Part shown: piece after piece, positions 34,301-45,573 of the stretch
How the letters are laid out: the number at the start of each line of letters is the position of its first letter
Position numbering within the stretch: the first letter of the stretch is position 1
NCBI RefSeq assembly: GCF_016887565.1
Contig: NZ_CP069396.1
Span: 8,228,001 to 8,292,000, forward strand
Length of the DNA: 64,000 nt
Source: Archangium violaceum
GTDB taxonomy: Bacteria; Myxococcota; Myxococcia; Myxococcales; Myxococcaceae
Direction: 5' to 3'
Program-made: the position numbers and the translations under genes
The notes under the pieces: generated by a model
Database searches by the model: none
Seen by the model: only the letters and a program-made list of their open reading frames with translations
Told to the model about the DNA's origin: nothing

Positions 34301-36980
34301 ACAGCATGGCGGAGACGATCTTCATGTAGACCCGCGCATCGGGCCGGGTCATGAGGGGTTGGTCGATGAAGCTCTCGGGTGAGCGCCCCGCGAGGAGCCC
34401 CCCGATGGCCTCCCGCTGCGCGGCGACCTCCTCGTCGGAGCCCTGCTTCGGCCGCTCGGTCCCGAAGAAGGAGCGCAACGCCTCCCATCCCCACCGGAGC
34501 GCCGTTTCGTATTCACCCGTCACCGTCGCGCTCGAGATCCGCAGGGCGTGAAGGTCCGCGGCCTCCGCCATCGAGCCGACATGGCGGAGTCCCTCCTCCA
34601 CCAGCGAGTGGCACAGGCCGTGTTCGCCCGTCAGCGAGGCACACTCGGCCGCGTCCCGATGGAGAAGGAACGCGAGCTCGTCGTGGACGGGCTTCGCGTC
34701 TCCGGGCAGCAGGGCGAGGCCACTCCGGAAATACGCGAGTGCCGGCCCGTAGGCCGCGGAGCGCCGCGCCCTGACCCCGGCCCGGTAGTTCAATCGAGCG
34801 AGCTCCTCCCGCTCCCGGACCCCCGTGAGCAACTCGCCTCCGAGGTTGAGCTGATCCACGACATCGAACAGCTTCTCGTCCAACCCCTCCTCGCGGAAGA
34901 ACTCCAGGAAGCGGCGGCCGATCCGCAGGTGGAGCAGCTTGCGCCGCTCCTCGGACAGCAGCGAGTAGGCGGCCTGCTGGACGCGATCGTGGATGAACCG
35001 GAAGGCCACTTCCTTGCGCGGCGTGCGCTCATCCTCGGGCACGAGCAGCCCTTCCCTCAGCACCTCGCCCAACCGCGAGGCCATCTCATCCACGGACCTG
35101 CCCCAGGCGAGCGCGAGCGGATGGAGCTCCACCCGCTTGCCGATGCACGCCGCGAGCTGCAGCAGTTGCTGCGCCTCCTCCGACAGCCTGCGGATGGACG
35201 CCGCCATCAGCTCGACCACGTTCTCGGTGATCTCCACCCGCTCGATTTGACGCAGATCCCACAGCCACGTCCCCCGCCCCTCGTCGAAGACGAGCAGCCC
35301 GCCGCGCTGAAGCGAGCGCAGCAACTGCCGGACGAAGAAGGGATTGCCCGCCGTCTTCCCCTGGACGAGCTCCACGAGCGGCCTCGCCCGTTCCGGCTCA
35401 CAGCGGAGGACATCGGAGAGCAGCGCGACGAGCGCCCCGGTCTCCAGGGGACCCACCTCCAACCGCAGGATGGCCGTGCCCGAGCCCCGGATCTCCTCGA
35501 GGGTCCGGACCAGGGAGTGCTTGGGACCGACCTCCCGCGTCCGGAACGCTCCGAGCAGGAGGACGTGTCGGCTCTCCGGATCCGTGGCCAGCGCGCGCAA
35601 GATGCGGAGCGACGCCGCGTCAGTCCATTGCAAATCATCGAGGAAGAACACGAGCGGCCGGTCCGCGGCCACCACCCGGACGAAGGCCTGGAGCGTGAGG
35701 TGGAAGCGGTTCTCCGCCTCCACGGGACCGAGTCCGGAAACCTCGGGCAGCTCACCGAGCACGTCCCGAAGCTCCGGAATCAAATCGATCAACACGCGGC
35801 CATTGGCCTGTACCGCCTCCCGCAGCCGCCGGGACACCTCCTCCCGGCGCGCCATGGGCTCGGAGAGGATCGTGAGCGCGAGGGCCCGGAGCGCCTCCAC
35901 CACGGACGCATATGGCATGTTCGCCGCGCGCAGATCGAACTTGCCCGAGACGAACCGGCCCTCGGCCATGAGGACCGCGTCGCGCACGGCCCCGACGAGG
36001 GCCGTCTTGCCGGAGCCGGCATCACCCGACACGAGCACGAGCTCGGTCCTGTTCGCCGCGACGCGGATGAGGGCATCTCGCAGCACGGCGAGCTCCTGGT
36101 CGCGTCCATACAGCCGCTCCGGCAGCGGCAGCTCCCGAGCCAGATCGAGTCGGCCCAGCTCGAAGGGCTCGATGGAGCCGGAGGCGAACCATTGCCTGCG
36201 CGCCTCGCGGAGATCGGCGCCCAGGGCCTCGGCGCTCTGGTAGCGCCGCTCCGGCATCTTGGTGAGGAGCTTCTGGACGATCTCGGAGAGCACCTGGGGG
36301 ACACGCGGATTGGCGACCGACGCGGGCACCGGCATCTTCGCCACGTGCGCATGCACGAGCTCGAGCGGATCCGAGGAGCGGAAGGGAGGCGCTCCGATGA
36401 GCATCGCGTAGAACGTGGCGCCCAGGGAGTAGAGGTCCGCGCGCCAATCGACGAGCCAGTTCATCCGTCCCGTCTGTTCCGGTGACGCCCAGGCCAGGGC
36501 GGAGATCTGCTCGGGCTCGAGCGCCCGGGCGACGCTCGCGAGCTCGGCCGCGTCGACGAAGTGAACCAGGCTCACCTTCCCGCCGGCCCCGAGCACCACA
36601 TGGGAGGGAGAGATCGCCCGGTGGACGACTCCCTTCTCGTGAATGCGAGCGCACACATCGGCGAGCTGAAGCGAGATGTCGAAGAAGCTCTCGAGCGGGA
36701 GCGGCCCCTCGGCCAGCCGCTGCTCGAGGTCCTCGGAACCGGCGTCCTCGAGGACGAGCGTCGGCGCATCCTCGGGCCCCTCGAGTGCGATCGGTCGTTC
36801 GACCCCAGGCACGTCGAGCCTGCGCAGGACCGCATACTCGTCGTGCATCAGCCGGGCCCACCGCGGCACCGGAATCTTCCCGGAGAGGGTCTTGACCACG
36901 ACCGTCCCGCTATCGGTCACCTGCCTGCGAAGTACGAAGCGCCGACAACGATGAATCTCGGAAGACTCCCCTGAAATCAC
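31362..36980 (-). CDS. Trifunctional pseudokinase/AAA ATPase/GAF sensor histidine kinase
   Basis: A 1872-residue multidomain signalling protein. Order: Ser/Thr kinase-like domain (about 8-270), AAA-type ATPase with Walker [11 protein letters not shown] near 316-325 and Walker B FFLDDLQW, a long helical TPR-like region (about 640-1270), two GAF domains (about 1290-1440 and 1475-1620), HisKA with His1658 in AHELKTP, and an ATPase domain with N ([11 protein letters not shown]), G1 (DHGIGIAPD) and G2 (GFGLGL) boxes. The histidine kinase looks active. The Ser/Thr kinase part does not: HRD is HRA (Ala122) and DFG is HFV (His140), although Lys30 is kept. The GTG at 36980 is chosen for GAGAGGGG before it; a GTG 14 codons upstream is possible. 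No membrane segment. Confidence 0.93.
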   Translation of the reverse strand: MISGESSEIHRCRRFVLRRQVTDSGTVVVKTLSGKIPVPRWARLMHDEYAVLRRLDVPGVERPIALEGPEDAPTLVLEDAGSEDLEQRLAEGPLPLESFFDISLQLADVCARIHEKGVVHRAISPSHVVLGAGGKVSLVHFVDAAELASVARALEPEQISALAWASPEQTGRMNWLVDWRADLYSLGATFYAMLIGAPPFRSSDPLELVHAHVAKMPVPASVANPRVPQVLSEIVQKLLTKMPERRYQSAEALGADLREARRQWFASGSIEPFELGRLDLARELPLPERLYGRDQELAVLRDALIRVAANRTELVLVSGDAGSGKTALVGAVRDAVLMAEGRFVSGKFDLRAANMPYASVVEALRALALTILSEPMARREEVSRRLREAVQANGRVLIDLIPELRDVLGELPEVSGLGPVEAENRFHLTLQAFVRVVAADRPLVFFLDDLQWTDAASLRILRALATDPESRHVLLLGAFRTREVGPKHSLVRTLEEIRGSGTAILRLEVGPLETGALVALLSDVLRCEPERARPLVELVQGKTAGNPFFVRQLLRSLQRGGLLVFDEGRGTWLWDLRQIERVEITENVVELMAASIRRLSEEAQQLLQLAACIGKRVELHPLALAWGRSVDEMASRLGEVLREGLLVPEDERTPRKEVAFRFIHDRVQQAAYSLLSEERRKLLHLRIGRRFLEFFREEGLDEKLFDVVDQLNLGGELLTGVREREELARLNYRAGVRARRSAAYGPALAYFRSGLALLPGDAKPVHDELAFLLHRDAAECASLTGEHGLCHSLVEEGLRHVGSMAEAADLHALRISSATVTGEYETALRWGWEALRSFFGTERPKQGSDEEVAAQREAIGGLLAGRSPESFIDQPLMTRPDARVYMKIVSAMLFPAWFVDRELLMLLTARGVRFTLEHGHCNDSIMPYAVYAQLLLGMGELRAAEGFSRLSVELARKFEDRLQEVRAFQLYNNFVRAWLAPLSTCVTGAHQIFEMGLQFGEIQNAVYGRTMIVIYSFTGGMELDGILVALDDGLGFCRQVRSEGAVLNHLAYRQAIRCLKGLTRDLHRFDDDEFSEPAFLAAALNEPTTRCMYDILRLQSSFLFRDLSEASARAESAARFLDFLGGYIPSAEHAFYLALNLLALCDGATPGERAARLERVAASREKLRRWEEGCAENFRHKRLLVDAEIARVQGQFLEATGLYDQAIEAATKARFLQDAALANELCGRLYHGHGRTRVAHLYLCAAQKGWARWGALAKARALDDEFDLSGGSVGPGAVEERAPGTALDALSLLKTAETISGEIELERLLGKLMEVCIQAAGAERGVLVVEEEDGPFVRAVGGATLPVSTERAPLAASDELPREVIEYVRRTRQVLVLEDASRDQRFASEPYLAESNVMSVLVLPIQRQETLLGTFFFENDLTPRAFTRERVRVLELLSAQIAIALENSLLFEKFKVEVEERRRAERAVRFLADVSALLAESLDYPTTLRNLARFIAPAFADWCVVDVVGEGGRLHRLAGVHIDPMKEKSLRELEERYPLERGSTQPAARVLASSRPLLLAELSDEVLRAHCLDAEHFRLIRELGARSLIAVPLVARGRTMGAITVGSADPRRSFGPSELALAEELARRAAIAIDNAHLYQEAQEGIRVREEFLCVAAHELKTPITSMNIGLQSVVRKRERPSEERLLRVLQSTDRQVQRLSRLVDDVLDVSRLHAGRLELHLERVDLPAVVADVVERFGESIAQSGSRVDVRAEALVEGLWDRSRLDQVVANLLGNALKFGEGRPIEISVARKDGMAELSVVDHGIGIAPDRLPHIFERFERAVPTRHYGGFGLGLYIVRSITEALGGTVRVESTPGQGSRFTVMLPRLTPA

Positions 36981-37254
36981 GCCACCCCTCTCGATGAATG
37001 TTCCCCCATCAAGGCAGAACACCCCTGGAAAATGTAGGCCCTCGTGGACCCGAACACCCAGGAAACCCCACCCTATCGCCCGTCTGGGGGGCCTGGTTTC
37101 CAGGGCGGAGATACCTGGGACCCATGCTCCCCGATCGACATCTTAGACCCGTTTCGGATCGAAGATTGCTCTTGCCCGGCGAAAGTTCGGTTGGATAGCG
37201 TTGTCTTCGGGCTTTTTCGGAAGGCTGAAGCGACAACAACGGCGGAGACGGACA

Positions 37255-38457
37255 TTGAACCGCTGGAACGGTCTGACCCCAGGTGAGCTCGCGCTGCTGG
37301 ACACGGTGTTCTGGTCCGGCGGCCTGTCGCGCGACGCGCTCTCCCTCCGTTCCTCCTTCTCGAAGACCCGCACCAACGCGGCCGTGGCCCACCTGCTGGA
37401 GCGGGGGCTACTGGAAGAAGCCGGCTTGCTGGCATCGTCGGGCGGCCGGCGGGCCGAGAAGCTGCGGCTGCATCGCGGGCTGGGCGTACTGCTGGCGGCG
37501 GATCTCGGTGCCACCGGCCTGCGCGTCGGAGTGCTGACGCCGGACCTGCAGGTGATGGCGCGGCATGTGGAATCGGCGGACGTGCGCAAGGGGCCCGAGC
37601 TCGTCCTGTCGCGCGTGCGGACACTGATGCAGCAACTGCTGAAGCAGGCCGGTGTCACGCCGCGCGACGTCATCGGTATCGGCCTCGGCGTGCCGGGGCC
37701 CGTCAACTTCGAGACCGGTCAGCTCGTCAACCCGCCACTGATGCCCGAGTGGGACAGCTTCTCGATCCGCGACGACATGAAGGCGGACTTCGCCGCGCCG
37801 GTGTTCGTGGACAACGACGTCAACATCATGGCGCTCGGCGAGCTGTGGGGCATGCAGCGCACGCTGCGCAACTTCCTGGTGATCAAGGTGGGCACCGGCA
37901 TCGGCTGCGGCATCGTCTGCAACGGCCAGGTGTACCGGGGCGCCACCGGGTCGGCGGGAGACGTCGGCCATATCTGCGTGGACCCGGCCGGACCGCGCTG
38001 TCACTGCGGCAACCTGGGCTGCGTGGAGGCAATGGCGGCGGGGCCGGCGATCGCCCGCATGGCGCGAGCGGCGGTGGAAGCCGGAGAGAGCGCGCTGCTC
38101 GCGGAGACGCTGGCGACCACCGGCACCATCCTCCCCGAGGACGTGGCCCGGGCCAGCCGCGCCGGTGACGCGGCGGCCAACGCCATCGTGCAGCGTGCTG
38201 GCAGCCTGATCGGACAGATGCTCGCGTCGGTCGTGAACTTCTTCAACCCGTCGCACGTCTTCTTCGGCGGCTCGATGATGCGCATCGGTCCGCTGTTCCT
38301 CGCGTCGCTGCGGCAGAGCATCTACCACCGCTCGCTGGCGCTCTCGACACGCCAGCTGGAGATCCAGGTCACACCGCTCGGCGAGCAGTCGGGGCTCATC
38401 GGTGCCGCGGTGCTGGCCATGCAGGAGACCCTGCGGATGAAAGGAGCCGAGCGATGA
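37255..38457 (+). CDS. ROK-family transcriptional regulator
   Basis: A 400-residue ROK (repressor/ORF/kinase) protein. An N-terminal winged helix (about 8-70) is followed by an actin-like sugar-binding fold with AADLGATGLRVG, GLGVPGPVNFETG, FVDNDVNIMALGE and the zinc motif CHCGNLGCVE with its preceding GH. The absence of an obvious phosphotransfer-only architecture and the presence of the winged helix make it a repressor rather than a glucokinase. It probably controls the downstream transporter, whose start overlaps its stop (ATGA). The start is uncertain: TTG at 37255 has GGCGGAGACGG before it; TTG at 37201 would add 18 basic residues. Confidence 0.88.
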   Translation: MNRWNGLTPGELALLDTVFWSGGLSRDALSLRSSFSKTRTNAAVAHLLERGLLEEAGLLASSGGRRAEKLRLHRGLGVLLAADLGATGLRVGVLTPDLQVMARHVESADVRKGPELVLSRVRTLMQQLLKQAGVTPRDVIGIGLGVPGPVNFETGQLVNPPLMPEWDSFSIRDDMKADFAAPVFVDNDVNIMALGELWGMQRTLRNFLVIKVGTGIGCGIVCNGQVYRGATGSAGDVGHICVDPAGPRCHCGNLGCVEAMAAGPAIARMARAAVEAGESALLAETLATTGTILPEDVARASRAGDAAANAIVQRAGSLIGQMLASVVNFFNPSHVFFGGSMMRIGPLFLASLRQSIYHRSLALSTRQLEIQVTPLGEQSGLIGAAVLAMQETLRMKGAER

Positions 38458-39941
38458 GCGTCGCCATCGAGTTCCGCGACATCGTGAAGGCGTTCGGCCC
38501 GGTGCAGGTGCTGCATGGCGTCAGCTTCGCGCTGCAGCCGGGACGCGTGGTGGGCCTGCTGGGCGAGAACGGCGCGGGCAAGTCCACGCTGATGAAGATC
38601 CTCTCCGGTTACGAGCGGGCCACCGGGGGCGAGCTGCTCGTCAACGGCCGTCCGGTCCATTTCAATGGCTCGCGCGCGGCGGAGGCGGAAGGCATCGTCC
38701 TCATCCACCAGGAGTTCAACCTCGCCGAGGACCTGACGATCGCGCAGAACATCTTCCTCGGTCACGAGAAGAAGCGCGGCTGGCTGCTGGACGACGCGGC
38801 GATGAACCGGGAGTCCGAGCGCGTCCTGCGGCAGGTGGGCCTGCAACTCAGCCCCGAGACGCCGGTGCGCCAGCTGATCGTGGCGGAGAAGCAACTGGTG
38901 GAGATCGCCAAGGCGCTCGCCCGCAAGGCGCGGCTGCTGATCATGGACGAGCCCACGGCCACGCTGACGCCCGGAGAGACCGAGCGCCTGTTCGCGCTCA
39001 TCGCGCAGCTCAAGGCCGACGGCGTCACGCTGCTCTACATCTCGCACAAGCTGGACGAGGTGGAGCGCATCACCGACGAGGTGGTGGTGATGCGCGATGG
39101 CCGTTTCGTCACCCGGGCGGCGACGCGCGACGTGACGCGCCACCAGATGGCCAACCTGATGGTCGGCCGGGAGCTGTCGGACCTCTACCCTCCCAAGGCG
39201 CCACCACCGGCCGCCGCCCCGCCGCTGCTGCGCGTCCAGGGCCTGACGGTGCCGGGCTGGGCGCGGGGCGTGAGCTTCGAGGTGCGCCCCGGGGAGATTC
39301 TTGGGTTCGCGGGGCTGGTCGGTGCCGGCCGCACCGAGCTGTTCGAGGGCCTGCTGGGCTTGCGGCCCCGCTCGGTGGAGCGCGTCGAGCTCGACGGCCG
39401 TCCCGTGCGCTGGCGCAACCCACGCGATGCCGCCAACCAGGGGCTCACGTACCTGAGCGAGGATCGCAAGGGCAAGGGCCTGCACGTGCACTTCGGCCTG
39501 CGCGAGAACCTGACGTTGATGGCGCTCTCGCGCTACGCCACCCCGTGGCTGAAACCCGAGGCCGAGCGGCGGGCGCTCGAGGAGGCCGTGAAGCGCTTCG
39601 GCATCCGCACCGGCACGCTGGACAACCCGGCCTCGGCGCTGTCCGGTGGCAACCAGCAGAAGCTCGCGCTCGCCAAGGTGCTGCACCCCGACCCGAAGGT
39701 GGTGGTGCTCGATGAGCCCACGCGCGGCGTCGATGTGGGGGCCAGACGCGACATCTATTTCCTGATCGAGGCGCTGGCCCGCGAGGGACGCGCCGTCATC
39801 GTCATCTCATCCGAGCTGATGGAGCTGATCGGGCTGTGCCACCGCGTCGCGGTGATGCGCGGCGGCCAGCTGCAAGCCACGCTCGATGCCAGCCAACTGA
39901 CCGAAGAGGAACTCATCGCCCATGCCACCGGAACCCACTGA
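38454..39941 (+). CDS. Sugar ABC transporter, double ATPase subunit
   Basis: A 495-residue RbsA/MglA-type protein with two fused ATPase domains, as is normal for CUT2 importers. The N-terminal half has Walker [10 protein letters not shown], the unusual signature region [13 protein letters not shown] in place of a strict LSGGQ, and Walker [13 protein letters not shown]. The C-terminal half has a degenerate Walker A ([10 protein letters not shown]) and a good LSGGNQQK with [14 protein letters not shown], as the family shows. It overlaps the ROK gene by 4 nt and the permease by 20 nt. Confidence 0.95.
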   Translation: MSVAIEFRDIVKAFGPVQVLHGVSFALQPGRVVGLLGENGAGKSTLMKILSGYERATGGELLVNGRPVHFNGSRAAEAEGIVLIHQEFNLAEDLTIAQNIFLGHEKKRGWLLDDAAMNRESERVLRQVGLQLSPETPVRQLIVAEKQLVEIAKALARKARLLIMDEPTATLTPGETERLFALIAQLKADGVTLLYISHKLDEVERITDEVVVMRDGRFVTRAATRDVTRHQMANLMVGRELSDLYPPKAPPPAAAPPLLRVQGLTVPGWARGVSFEVRPGEILGFAGLVGAGRTELFEGLLGLRPRSVERVELDGRPVRWRNPRDAANQGLTYLSEDRKGKGLHVHFGLRENLTLMALSRYATPWLKPEAERRALEEAVKRFGIRTGTLDNPASALSGGNQQKLALAKVLHPDPKVVVLDEPTRGVDVGARRDIYFLIEALAREGRAVIVISSELMELIGLCHRVAVMRGGQLQATLDASQLTEEELIAHATGTH

Positions 39942-40980
39942 CGCCGTGAAGCAGGGCGCGGCCACGCCGGCCGCCGCGGGCGGGACACCGCGCCCGGTGG
40001 AGCCCGGCAGCCGTGCCGGAGGCCGGGCGCGTGCTCTGCTGCACGGCCTCGGACCGCTCCTCGGGCTCATCGTGTTGTGCATCGCCGGCACCGTGCTGAA
40101 CGGTGACTTCGCCACGCTCGACAACGTGATGAACGTGCTCACGCGCACCGCCTTCATCGGCATCATCGCGGTGGGCATGTGCTTCGTCATCATCTCGGGA
40201 GGCATCGACCTCTCGGTGGGCTCGATGGCGGCGCTGATCGCCGGTGCGATGATCCTCGTGATGAACCGGCTGGCGCCGTCGCTCGGCTCGCCCACGTCCG
40301 TCATCGCCCTCGGCATTGGCATCGCGCTGCTGCTCGGCGCGCTGTTCGGGCTGGCGCACGGGCTGCTGATCACCCGGGGCGGTATCGAGCCCTTCATCGT
40401 GACACTCGGCACCCTGGGCATCTTCCGTGCCTATCTCACGTACTTCGCGGATGGCGGCGCCCTCACGTTGGACATGGAACTGTCCGACGCCTACAGCCCG
40501 GTCTACTACGCCAACCTCCTGGGCATCCCGATTCCGGTCTGGGTGTTCCTCGCCGTCGCGCTCGTGGGCGGGTTGATCCTGAACCGCACCGCGTACGGCC
40601 GGTATGTGCAGGCCATTGGCTCCAACGAACAGGTGGCGCGCTACGCGGCCGTGGACGTCAATCGCATCAAGGTGCTCACCTACATGCTGCTCGGCATCTG
40701 CGTGGGAATCGCCACGGTCCTGTACGTGCCGCGCCTCGGGTCGGCCTCGCCCACCACGGGACTGCTGTGGGAACTGGAGGCGATCGCGGCGGTGATCGTC
40801 GGCGGCACCGCGCTCAAGGGCGGCTCCGGCACCATCACCGGCACGGTCGTCGGCGCCGTGCTGCTCTCCGTCATCAGCAACATCCTGAACCTCACCAGCA
40901 TCATCAGCGTGTATCTCAACTCGGCGGTGCAGGGCTTCGTGATCATTGGCGTGGCGTTCATGCAACGCCGACGCAAATGA
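39922..40980 (+). CDS. Sugar ABC transporter, permease subunit (RbsC-like)
   Basis: A 352-residue integral membrane protein of the CUT2 (ribose-type) permease family, with about 8-10 hydrophobic segments from residue 45 onward. Family motifs include [19 protein letters not shown]-like [11 protein letters not shown] and [16 protein letters not shown], the cytoplasmic loop that contacts the ATPase. Residues 1-40 are a Pro/Ala/Gly-rich cytoplasmic extension. The start overlaps the ATPase gene by 20 nt. Confidence 0.94.
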   Translation: MPPEPTDAVKQGAATPAAAGGTPRPVEPGSRAGGRARALLHGLGPLLGLIVLCIAGTVLNGDFATLDNVMNVLTRTAFIGIIAVGMCFVIISGGIDLSVGSMAALIAGAMILVMNRLAPSLGSPTSVIALGIGIALLLGALFGLAHGLLITRGGIEPFIVTLGTLGIFRAYLTYFADGGALTLDMELSDAYSPVYYANLLGIPIPVWVFLAVALVGGLILNRTAYGRYVQAIGSNEQVARYAAVDVNRIKVLTYMLLGICVGIATVLYVPRLGSASPTTGLLWELEAIAAVIVGGTALKGGSGTITGTVVGAVLLSVISNILNLTSIISVYLNSAVQGFVIIGVAFMQRRRK

Positions 40981-41065
40981 GCGTCGTGACAGATGTCTCG
41001 TCGTAGTCCTCCGGCAGCGGGCCGCTGCCATGTCGTGCTCCCCTTACCCCCAGGAGAAAGCCCGC

Positions 41066-42037
41066 ATGAAATCCGTCCTCCGTAAACTCGCCCTCGGCGC
41101 CTCCGCCATGGCCGCGCTCCTCACCGCCTCCGGTGCGCTCGCGCAGACGCAGAACCAGGTCAACATGGGCGTCGCCATCCCCGCGGCCACCCACGGCTTC
41201 ACCGGCGGCATCGTCTGGTGGGCCAACCAGGCCAAGAAGGACCTGGAGAAGGCGCACCCGGGCCTGAAGATCACCGTGAAGACGGCGGCCAACGCGCCCG
41301 AGCAGGCCAACCAGCTTCAGGACCTGCTGACCGTCAACAAGATCAACACGCTGGTCATCTTCCCGTTCGAGTCGGCCTCGCTCACCAAGCCCGTGGCGCA
41401 GGCGAAGGGCAAGGGCGTCTACGTCACGGTGGTGGACCGCGGCCTGACCGACACCAGCGCGCAGGACGCCTACGTGGCCGGCGACAACACCGCGTTCGGC
41501 AGGATCGCGGCGGAGTACCTGGCCAAGAAACTGAACGGCAAGGGCAACATCGTGGCGCTGCGCGGCATCCCGACCACGCTCGACAACGAGCGCATGGACG
41601 CGTTCAACGCCGTGCTGAAGAACTACCCGGACATCAAGCTGCTCGACGCCCGGTACGGCAACTGGAACCGCGACGATGCCTTCAAGGTGATGCAGGACTA
41701 CCTGACGCGCTTCAAGCAGATCGACGCCGTGTGGGCGGCCGATGACGACATGGCGGTGGGAGTCCTCAAGGCCATCGAGCAGGCGAAGCGCACGGACATC
41801 AAGGAGGTGTTCGGCGGCGCGGGCGCCAAGGGCATGGTCAAGACCATCATGGAGGGCAAGAACAAGCTGATCCAGGCCGACGTGTCCTACTCGCCCAAGT
41901 TCATCTACGACGCGATCAAGCTGACGGCCGAGGCGCGCCTGAAGGGAGAGAAGCTGCCGCCGAACACGATCATCCCCTCGGTGCTCATCACCAAGGAGAA
42001 CGCGAAGGACTTCTACTTCCCGGACTCACCCTTCTAG
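41066..42037 (+). CDS. Sugar ABC transporter, periplasmic binding protein
   Basis: A 323-residue periplasmic-binding-protein type I (RbsB-like). The signal peptide (1-26) ends LAQ after a hydrophobic run, with no lipobox. The mature protein starts with [13 protein letters not shown] and contains VVDRGL and AGDNTAFGR, typical of this family. It follows the permease after 85 nt and has a clear AGGAG site before the ATG. The ligand is a sugar or sugar-like compound; it cannot be named from sequence. Confidence 0.93.
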   Translation: MKSVLRKLALGASAMAALLTASGALAQTQNQVNMGVAIPAATHGFTGGIVWWANQAKKDLEKAHPGLKITVKTAANAPEQANQLQDLLTVNKINTLVIFPFESASLTKPVAQAKGKGVYVTVVDRGLTDTSAQDAYVAGDNTAFGRIAAEYLAKKLNGKGNIVALRGIPTTLDNERMDAFNAVLKNYPDIKLLDARYGNWNRDDAFKVMQDYLTRFKQIDAVWAADDDMAVGVLKAIEQAKRTDIKEVFGGAGAKGMVKTIMEGKNKLIQADVSYSPKFIYDAIKLTAEARLKGEKLPPNTIIPSVLITKENAKDFYFPDSPF

Positions 42038-42053
42038 TCGTGTTGCGCATGCT

Positions 42054-42192
42054 CCCTCTCCCTCTGGGAGAGGGCGGGGGGTGAGGGTATTTCACCCCCG
42101 TGTTCCTCACTCCGATTCACACTGCGGCGCGCAGTCAGCAATCCAAGTCAAGGCAAATACCCTCACCCTAGCCCTCTCCCGGAGGGAGAGGG
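42054..42192. repeat. Palindromic repeat elements, copies 7-8, inverted pair
   Basis: Copy 7 (42054-42088) has the palindrome first, then GGGTGAGGGT. Copy 8 (42159-42192) is reversed. The pair therefore points outward to inward around a 70-nt spacer, unlike the direct pairs elsewhere. The element splits the sugar gene cluster between the binding protein and the isomerase. Confidence 0.82.
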
Positions 42193-42211
42193 GACATCCA
42201 CGGAACCAACC

Positions 42212-43230
<1,019 letters not shown>

Positions 43231-43234
<4 letters not shown>

Positions 43235-44397
43235 GTACCTCGCACAACCGCAAGCTGCGCTACGCGATGGTCGGCGGCGGGCGCGATGCGTTCATCGGCT
43301 CGGTACACCGCCGGGCCATGGCGCTGGACGGGCAGATGGAGCTGGTCGCGGGCGCGCTCTCGTCCCACCCGGACAAGGCGCGCGCCTCCGGCCGCGACCT
43401 GGGACTGGCCGACGCGCGCAATCACGGCCGCTGGGAGGATCTGCTGGCCGACGAGCTGAAGCGCCCGGCGGACGAGCGCATCGACTTCGTCTCCATCGTC
43501 ACGCCCAACCACGTGCACTACCCGGTGGCGAAGGCGTTCGCCGAGGCCGGCATCCACGTGGTGTGTGACAAGCCGCTCGTACACACCAGCGCGCAGGCCG
43601 ACGAGCTCGTGCGCACGGTGGAGCGGACCGGCATCGTGTTCGGCGTCACCTACAACTACACCGGCTATCCCATGGTGCGAGAGGCGCGCGAGCTGGTGAA
43701 GCGCGGTGCCCTCGGCGAGCTGCGCAAGGTGACCGTCGAATACAACCAGGGCTGGCTCGCCACGCACCTGGAGGGCCAGGACAACAAGCAGGCCAGCTGG
43801 CGCACCGACCCGGCGAGGAGTGGCCTGGCCGGCGCCATCGGTGACATCGGCTCGCACGCCGAGAACCTGGCCGCCACGGTCACCGGCCTCGAGATCGAAG
43901 CGGTGTGCGCCGACCTCGGGGCACTCGTTCCCGGGCGCCGGCTCGACGACGACGGCAACCTGCTGCTGCGCTGGAGCGGCGGTGTGCGGGGCGTGCTGAT
44001 CGCCTCGCAGATCGCCGCCGGCTTCGAGAACGACCTGCGCCTGCGCGTGTTCGGCTCCACGGGCTCGCTCGAATGGCGGCAGGAAGAGCCGAACCAGCTC
44101 ATGCATGCACCGCTGGACGGTCCCAGGCGCATCCTCACGCGCGGCTCGCCCTGGCTGAGCGAATCGTCGCGCCGCGCCTGCCGCGTCCCCTCCGGCCACC
44201 CCGAGGCGTTCATCGAGGCGTTCGCCAACGTGTACCTGGGTGTCGCGGCGGACATCCGCGCCCGACTGGCCGGGGTGAAGGCGGATCCGATCGCCGCCGA
44301 CTATCCCCGGGTCACCGATGGCGCGCGTGGTGTGCGCTTCATCGAGAAGACGGTGGAATCCGCCGCCAGCGAGCGCAAGTGGACGCCGATGGAATGA
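43231..44397 (+). CDS. Gfo/Idh/MocA-family sugar dehydrogenase
   Basis: A 388-residue NAD(P)-dependent oxidoreductase. The Rossmann fold begins [14 protein letters not shown] at about 9-22. The family EKP is DKP ([10 protein letters not shown]), and the substrate domain shows the [10 protein letters not shown] catalytic-helix motif with Asp and His. The pair with the isomerase suggests oxidation of a sugar or inositol hydroxyl to a keto intermediate (inference from family pathways). The ATG overlaps the isomerase stop. Confidence 0.92.
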
Positions 44398-44485
44398 CCG
44401 TGACGATGCGGGAGGGACTCCTGAAAAGGGCGGTGCGGGTGCCCGCCTCGCGGTAGCCCACCCGAGCAAGAGGAGGAAACCCCGC

Positions 44486-44518
44486 CTGCCCTGGGAGAGG
44501 CCCGGAGGGTGAGGGTAT
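44486..44518 (+). repeat. Degenerate palindromic repeat element, copy 9
   Basis: CTGCCCTGGGAGAGG followed by GGGTGAGGGTATT matches the right half of the element; the left arm has decayed. It lies just before the EndoU-like gene. Confidence 0.6.
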
Positions 44519-44529
44519 TCTCCCGCGCC

Positions 44530-45555
44530 ATGCGGATCCTGCCCCTCCTCCTGCTCGCCCTGTGCACCCTCCCCTTCCGCGCCCATGCCGCTGGGGCCTT
44601 CGTCTCCGGCAACCGGCTGGAGGCCGTGGCCGAGCCCGGCTCCACGAAGGTCATCTTCACCGTCGAGCCGGACACGGCCTACCCGGTCCTCAAGAAGGGA
44701 GGCCCCGAGCGCGCCTGGTGCAAGCTGAAGGGGGCCACGGGCGAGGGCTGGGTGAAGTGCGATGGCACGGCGGACGTGCCGGAGAAGCCTCGCCTGAGCG
44801 GTGAGTTCCTGGCCGCTCACGACCGGAAGCAAGAGGCCGCGCCCCTGCCCTCCGATGCCCCCGCCGCCACGGGCTGCGCCACCACATGCAAGAACCCGCC
44901 CCTCTTCCGCCAGGCCCCTGCGCTCAAGCCCGTGGAGCGCGAGGTGCTCGACATGTGCCCGGCACGACCGGATGCCTCGGTGAGCCGCGGCGACGTGCAG
45001 CGCTTCATGTCCGCGCACTACGACGATCCGCGCATCCAGCGGGCCCTGTCGGCCGCGGGGCGCCCCGGCTCGCGACAGGCCAACATCGACTGGCTCACCG
45101 GCCTCTGGGTGAGCACGGGTCCGCGCAACGCCTTCACCCACGTCTTCTGCGGTGACGAGTGGACCACCAAGACCGTCGGCGGGCTCCACTTCCTCCCGCG
45201 CTACGCGCAGCTCGAGTCCGAGGGGAAGCTCTGCTTCGACGGCCCCGGCCGCGGAGGCAAGGCCATCCAGGGCTCGCAGTACCTCATCCGCTTCCGCGGC
45301 GTGGCGCCCTGGTCCTGCGCGGAGAAGAAGCTCGGCGGCTTCACGCTGGAGTCGGACCCGGTGGCCATGGTGGCCGTGGGCACCCGCGCCTTCGCGCGCT
45401 GCTGCGCGCGGGGCGGCGGCATGAAGGAGGGCGGCGTGTACTCGGCTCCGGACCTCGGCGGCACGCCATGGCGCATCTGGTGCGGGACGCGCAATGGCAC
45501 CTACGGCATCGCCTCGCTGTACCCCACCGACGAGCGCCCCACCTGCGGAGAGTGA
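44530..45555 (+). CDS. Secreted EndoU-like nuclease-fold protein
   Basis: A 341-residue exported protein with a signal peptide (1-20, ending AHA). An SH3-like segment at 22-78 (EPGSTKVIF, AWCKL, GEGWVKC) follows. Residues 150-341 resemble bacterial EndoU: NAFTHVFCGDEW with His204 and GGLHFLPRY with His220, the spacing of the two catalytic histidines of the XendoU family. A catalytic Lys is likely in the following 30 residues (Lys233 or Lys244). Twelve or so cysteines suggest disulfides. EndoU domains are ribonucleases and often toxins. The start at 44530 is chosen over a GTG at 44509 because it begins the signal peptide. Confidence 0.72.
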   Translation: MRILPLLLLALCTLPFRAHAAGAFVSGNRLEAVAEPGSTKVIFTVEPDTAYPVLKKGGPERAWCKLKGATGEGWVKCDGTADVPEKPRLSGEFLAAHDRKQEAAPLPSDAPAATGCATTCKNPPLFRQAPALKPVEREVLDMCPARPDASVSRGDVQRFMSAHYDDPRIQRALSAAGRPGSRQANIDWLTGLWVSTGPRNAFTHVFCGDEWTTKTVGGLHFLPRYAQLESEGKLCFDGPGRGGKAIQGSQYLIRFRGVAPWSCAEKKLGGFTLESDPVAMVAVGTRAFARCCARGGGMKEGGVYSAPDLGGTPWRIWCGTRNGTYGIASLYPTDERPTCGE

Positions 45556-45573
45556 TGGGGCGCCCGCCGCTCA

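Noticed and set aside
37058-37104. Imperfect hairpin CCCAGGAAACC / GGTTTCCAGGG before the ROK gene as an operator
   Set aside because: The arms carry a mismatch and are about 26 nt apart, within range of chance in this sequence; not supported enough to list.
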